A stretch of 64,000 nucleotides of DNA, taken from positions 1 to 64,000 of the forward strand of contig NZ_SMAR01000007.1 in assembly GCF_004342225.1 (NCBI RefSeq). The letters are read 5' to 3'. The stretch's first letter is position 1. Each line of letters begins with the position of its first letter. The DNA comes from Martelella mediterranea. GTDB lineage: Bacteria > Pseudomonadota > Alphaproteobacteria > Rhizobiales > Rhizobiaceae. Under the pieces are notes generated by a model. It made no database searches. It was not told the origin of the DNA and saw nothing but the letters and a program-made list of their open reading frames with translations. This document shows positions 60,569-64,000 of the stretch, in pieces. A program made the translations under genes and the position numbers.

Positions 60569-60688
60569 TCAGACGGTTTTTGTCGTCTTCTTGGCCGTTT
60601 TCGTGAAGAATGCGAACACAGGAAGCCCGCGCCCGGCCTCAAGGCCCGGCCGGTTCAAATCGGCGTTCATGCGCAAGTTCAGCGGCAT
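60569..60688 (-). CDS. Small ORF of 39 codons, basic protein
   Basis: From ATG 60688 with AGGAAGAG five bases before it, 26 bases after the first PAP2 gene. The product has a hydrophobic patch LPVFAFF and a lysine/threonine-rich tail (TAKKTTKTV). No family is recognised. The good ribosome site and position behind the phosphatase gene argue that it is real; the small size is the reason for doubt. Confidence 0.45.
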   Translation of the reverse strand: MPLNLRMNADLNRPGLEAGRGLPVFAFFTKTAKKTTKTV

Positions 60689-60714
60689 TTAAACTCTTCC
60701 TGTTAACGGTAAGG

Positions 60715-61569
60715 CTAATCGCGCTTTTGGACGTGCAAGTCAAGGCCTGCGGCGGAGCCTGCACGTTTTGCAGCCTTCTTCTGCGCTTCTTCACGCACCT
60801 TCTGGCGGTGGCCAAAATCGAGCTTCAGCGCGGTCATGCTGTTGCGCGGAACCGGCCAGCCCGTCGGGTCAATTCTGAAGACCATGCGATGATGCGCAAA
60901 GAACAGAGCAACAAGATAAGTCCACCATGCGCCAAACGCCAGACCGGCAACCACATCGCTTGGATAATGCGCCCCGACGATGGTTCGGCTCATTGCGATA
61001 CAGACAGCAAGGGAAAAGAATAGAACCCGATGGCGGGGAAAGAAAAAGGCAGCAGCAGCAAAGAAGGCAGCGGTCGTTGTCGAATGGCCGGAAGGAAAGC
61101 TTGCAAACTTCGAGCTGAACTCCAGCGGATGAAAGGAGAACGCTCCATAATCCTGATAAAGCATACTCGGACGGGCGCGACCGATACTCTTCTTGATCAG
61201 ATTGACCAACAGGCCCGACGAAGCAACACAGATGAATATGAAACTGGCTGCCTGCGCAAATAAAACACCTTTAGCACGCGTTCTGACATCGGTCTTTTTG
61301 GCCACTCCGGCAGCAGTCAGTCCCAGCATAATCGCCACAAAGCTGGAGATCAGCATCCATTCCGCGCTGCCAAAATCGGTGATCATCTCGCCGTAATACC
61401 GCACAGCGGGGCTGAGATGCTCCGTCATCGTGGCAACCGGATAGTCGAGGACAGCAAATGACACCGCCACGACACCAAGTGTACCGACCAAAAAACCTCG
61501 CCACTGACAGCACGGCATTGGCGTTTTCAGCTTCCTGTGTTTGCTCAACCAGCGAAACGGTACGGCCAT
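60715..61569 (-). CDS. PAP2 family membrane phosphatase
   Basis: 284 residues from ATG 61569, where GAGGGG lies ten bases upstream. About five to six membrane segments. The complete acid-phosphatase signature is present: KSIGRARPSM, FPSGHSTTT and SRTIVGAHYPSDVVAG. Substrates in such bacteria include undecaprenyl or phosphatidyl phosphates and lipid A. The C-terminus is charged and cytoplasmic. The next gene upstream is a close paralog. Confidence 0.88.
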   Translation of the reverse strand: MAVPFRWLSKHRKLKTPMPCCQWRGFLVGTLGVVAVSFAVLDYPVATMTEHLSPAVRYYGEMITDFGSAEWMLISSFVAIMLGLTAAGVAKKTDVRTRAKGVLFAQAASFIFICVASSGLLVNLIKKSIGRARPSMLYQDYGAFSFHPLEFSSKFASFPSGHSTTTAAFFAAAAFFFPRHRVLFFSLAVCIAMSRTIVGAHYPSDVVAGLAFGAWWTYLVALFFAHHRMVFRIDPTGWPVPRNSMTALKLDFGHRQKVREEAQKKAAKRAGSAAGLDLHVQKRD

Positions 61570-61787
61570 CCAGCTTGTGCCCCTCAATTGTAAAAATATG
61601 AACGTCCGGAAATATAACCCCGCAAATCAGACACTATTAAAAGTTGCCTGATGGATCAATCAGACACCCAATCATCCACAAAAGCAATAAGGCACTTTCG
61701 CCAAGCAGAAACTTCCGGAAAGCTTCTGAAGCTCAAACCAAATTGCTACAGTTTTATGAAATATACATTAATCATTTGATTAATTAC

Positions 61788-62534
61788 TTACCATCGGGCC
61801 AGTGGCCACCGAGCCTTTGAAATCTCAAAGACAAGCCGGTAATGGGCAAAAAGGCAGGCCGTAAAGGTTGAAACCCACGCGCCATAGAAGAGGCCTGCAA
61901 CGATGTCGCTCGGATAATGCGCACCGACTGCAACGCGCGCAAAGGCGAAGAAAATCGCAAGGCTGATAAAGCCCGGTGCCAATCGCGGCTTCAGCAAGGC
62001 CAGCGCCATAAAGACAGCACCCGCCGCAGTCGAATGGCCGGATGGAAAACTGGCATAATCATAGACCCAGCCGCCCGGCTGGAAGTTAAAAATGCCAGAA
62101 ACATCAAACTGAGATGGTCGCCCCCGCCCCAGAAGGTTTTTAATGATGTTGGCGCTGGCCGAGGCAAGCGCAACGGCTGCGAAGAGATAGGCAGACTGAT
62201 AGCCACAGACCAGTGCACGCCAGCGCTTGCGCACATCCGTGATATTCTCTGAAGCCGCAAAGCAGATGCAGGCCAGAACAAAGGTAACCGAGAGAATCCA
62301 GGGGGCCGTTGTAATATCTGTCAGATGCTTCGAAATCGTCACCAGCCAGGCAGGACGCGCGGCTTTATCCAGAACGACCGCCTGGTCCAGCAACGCAAAG
62401 GACAACAGAACCAGTGTCAGACCGGGAAACAGAAAAAACGGCCAGCGTGTTGCCGAAAACGAAAACGGCAGGCGCGAACGACGGTTCAAAATCTTAAAAC
62501 TGAACTGTTTCTCTGTCTTTTGACCTGTCTTCAT
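61788..62534 (-). CDS. PAP2 family membrane phosphatase (paralog)
   Basis: 248 residues with the same motifs: KNLLGRGRPSQFD, FPSGHSTAAGA, ARVAVGAHYPSDIVAG. In the third motif the first residue reads Ala-Arg where the neighbour has Ser-Arg. It lies 218 bases from the paralog, so the pair arose by tandem duplication. Specificity is unknown. Confidence 0.87.
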   Translation of the reverse strand: MKTGQKTEKQFSFKILNRRSRLPFSFSATRWPFFLFPGLTLVLLSFALLDQAVVLDKAARPAWLVTISKHLTDITTAPWILSVTFVLACICFAASENITDVRKRWRALVCGYQSAYLFAAVALASASANIIKNLLGRGRPSQFDVSGIFNFQPGGWVYDYASFPSGHSTAAGAVFMALALLKPRLAPGFISLAIFFAFARVAVGAHYPSDIVAGLFYGAWVSTFTACLFAHYRLVFEISKARWPLARW

Positions 62535-62595
62535 TCCAGACGATATAGGGCCGGATCAGGCTGAATGAAAGACAAAGCTTGGCAGAGAACGTCGG

Positions 62596-62630
62596 GCAAA
62601 GGGCCGGTCTTGGAAAAACCGGCCCTTTGC
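62596..62630. terminator. Terminator of leuB
   Basis: A perfect 13-base stem (62596-62608 with 62618-62630) around a nine-base loop, six bases beyond the leuB stop. No long T run, but the stem is very strong. Confidence 0.8.
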
Positions 62631-62635
62631 TTCAA

Positions 62636-63748
62636 TCAACCAAGCTTTTCGGTAAAGGCAGCCAGCACCGCATCGCCCATTTCAGACGTACCAACCTTGC
62701 GGCAGCCTTCCGCCATGATGTCGCCGGTTCGCAGCCCCTGCTCGAGAACACCGGAAATGGCAGCTTCCAGCGCCTCGGCTTCCGCGGTCATGTTGAAAGA
62801 ATAACGAAGACACATCGCAAACGATGCGATCATTGCAAGCGGGTTGGCGATGCCCTGCCCTGCAATATCCGGAGCAGAGCCATGAACCGGCTCATACATG
62901 GCCTTGCGCTTGCCTGTCGCCGGATCTTCTGCACCAAGCGAAGCTGACGGCAGCATCCCCAGAGACCCCGTCAGCATGGCTGCGACGTCAGACAGAATAT
63001 CACCGAAGAGGTTATCCGTAACAATCACATCAAACTGTTTGGGGGCGCGAACAAGCTGCATACCACCGGCATCTGCCAGCATGTGTGACAGCGTCACATC
63101 GGAGAATTTTTCTTCATGGACGCGGCTGACAACCTGATTCCAGAACAGGCCGGACTTCATGACGTTGCGTTTTTCCATTGAGCAGACGCGGTTATCACGC
63201 GTTCTGGCCAGTTCGAAAGCGACGGCAGCAATCCGTTCAATTTCGTAGGTATCATAGACCTGCGTATCAATTGCGCGCTGCTGGCCGTTTTCCAGATCGA
63301 TAATTTCCTTCGGCTCACCGAAGTAAACCCCGCCCGTCAGTTCGCGCACGATCAGAACATCAAGACCTTCGACCAGCTCCGGCTTCAGCGATGATGACGC
63401 AGCCAGCGCAGAATAGCAGATTGCCGGGCGCAGATTGGCAAACAGCTGCATATCTTTACGCAAACGCAGCAGACCGGCCTCCGGACGGACATCATAGGGA
63501 ACGCTGTCCCACTTCGGGCCGCCAACGGCAGCCAGAATGACAGCATCGGCTGCCAGCGCGCGCGCCATATCATCGTCGGAAATAGCAACGCCGTGCGCAT
63601 CATAAGCCGCGCCGCCAACAAGGCCTTCTTCAATTTCGAAGCCTGCATTTTTCCGGTCATTCAGACGTTTGATAATCTTGACCAGCTCGGCCGTAATTTC
63701 CGGACCAATCCCGTCACCGGGCAGAAGAAAAAGTTTACGTTGGCTCAA
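62636..63748 (-). CDS. leuB: 3-isopropylmalate dehydrogenase
   Basis: 370 residues from TTG 63748, chosen because GGGAGG lies five bases before it and the first residues then match family length; no ATG is better placed. [11 protein letters not shown] opening, the catalytic [15 protein letters not shown], metal-binding NLFGDILSD and the NAD region [17 protein letters not shown]. It makes 2-oxoisocaproate in leucine synthesis. Confidence 0.96.
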   Translation of the reverse strand: MSQRKLFLLPGDGIGPEITAELVKIIKRLNDRKNAGFEIEEGLVGGAAYDAHGVAISDDDMARALAADAVILAAVGGPKWDSVPYDVRPEAGLLRLRKDMQLFANLRPAICYSALAASSSLKPELVEGLDVLIVRELTGGVYFGEPKEIIDLENGQQRAIDTQVYDTYEIERIAAVAFELARTRDNRVCSMEKRNVMKSGLFWNQVVSRVHEEKFSDVTLSHMLADAGGMQLVRAPKQFDVIVTDNLFGDILSDVAAMLTGSLGMLPSASLGAEDPATGKRKAMYEPVHGSAPDIAGQGIANPLAMIASFAMCLRYSFNMTAEAEALEAAISGVLEQGLRTGDIMAEGCRKVGTSEMGDAVLAAFTEKLG

Positions 63749-63918
63749 CGAAGCCTCCCTGAGAAAAATCGTCCGCCTCCTTGCCTGCTGAGAGCAGGCA
63801 GGCCAGCGGATCTGGCGCATGCTTGTCCGGCACGGGCCACACCGGACCGCCGGGATGAACAGGTTCTAGAATGGCAATTGGGTTATTTCAAGCCGGATGC
63901 AGCCATCGCGGTACGGCT

Positions 63919-64000
63919 TCAGGCCTTGTCAGGGGCCTTGAAGGGGACCTTGTCGGGTGCTGTGCCTGATCCAAAACGAAGACGGTTCAGCAGCGTATCA
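63919..64000 (-). CDS. C-terminal part of an unidentified gene
   Basis: From the window edge the minus-strand frame is open to TGA 63919-63921. The visible 26 codons end in LRFGSGTAPDKVPFKAPDK-A, a lysine/proline-rich tail. The size does not allow a family call. In relatives of this group the gene beyond leuB is often leuD or a small unknown, but the tail matches neither clearly. Confidence 0.4.
   Translation of the reverse strand, partial: DTLLNRLRFGSGTAPDKVPFKAPDKA

Overview
The window comes from an alphaproteobacterium of the order Hyphomicrobiales (Rhizobiales). The evidence is the block htpX - rsmB - heparinase II/III protein - purH - UMF1-type MFS - giant NAD-glutamate dehydrogenase, a NadQ-type regulator beside nadABC, class Ib nrdHIEF with NrdR-like boxes, leuB and asd close together, and rhizobial-type intergenic palindromes. 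Base composition is moderate (mid-50s % GC by eye). The genus is not clear from sequence alone. The DNA looks like ordinary chromosome: I see no phage, insertion sequence, integrase or CRISPR array.

Layout. 0-10 kb: the 3' end of a mannose-1-phosphate guanylyltransferase/isomerase; the dgcN-dgcA pair for D-glutamate use; tRNA-Thr(CGT); folE; a DMT exporter; glyoxalase I; a small NTPase with a MliC-type lysozyme inhibitor; a short phosphotransacetylase; a YegD-like Hsp70; and an orphan effector-like protein. 9.8-15.1 kb: a complete dppABCDF operon on the minus strand. 15.5-20.5 kb: a Nudix hydrolase, NadQ and nadABC, with a perfect 19-bp palindrome just before nadA. 20.6-24.6 kb: a DUF2147 protein, an SLC13/RCK permease and a periplasmic DUF2778 protein. 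24.6-28.9 kb: nrdHIEF with a long structured leader and two NrdR-like boxes 31 bp apart. 29.3-33.5 kb: an M19 dipeptidase, then ribD-ribBA-ribH behind an FMN riboswitch; ribE is absent.

33.6-50.4 kb: an uxuA remnant, a phosphoribosyltransferase, a secreted nuclease, SdhAF4-like DUF1674, then the htpX to NAD-GDH block, pdxY, carbonic anhydrase and a zincin-like metallopeptidase. The purH-MFS gap carries several palindromic repeats. 50.6-59.4 kb: tRNA-Met behind a near-consensus promoter, then a second peptide-type ABC operon (Tat-exported binding protein, two permeases, a fused double ATPase) ending in a CocE/NonD serine hydrolase and facing a divergent XRE regulator. This looks like one uptake-and-hydrolysis module. 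59.4-64 kb: asd, an unrecognised 39-codon ORF, two PAP2 phosphatases, leuB and the end of one more gene.

Most genes are metabolic housekeeping. The points most worth a second look are the NadQ operator, the nrd leader, the 9.1 kb orphan protein, the CocE-ABC module, the 22-bp perfect hairpin at 59.3 kb, the small ORF at 60.6 kb and the repeat cluster after purH. All calls rest on reading the sequence and on remembered family features; no database search was run.
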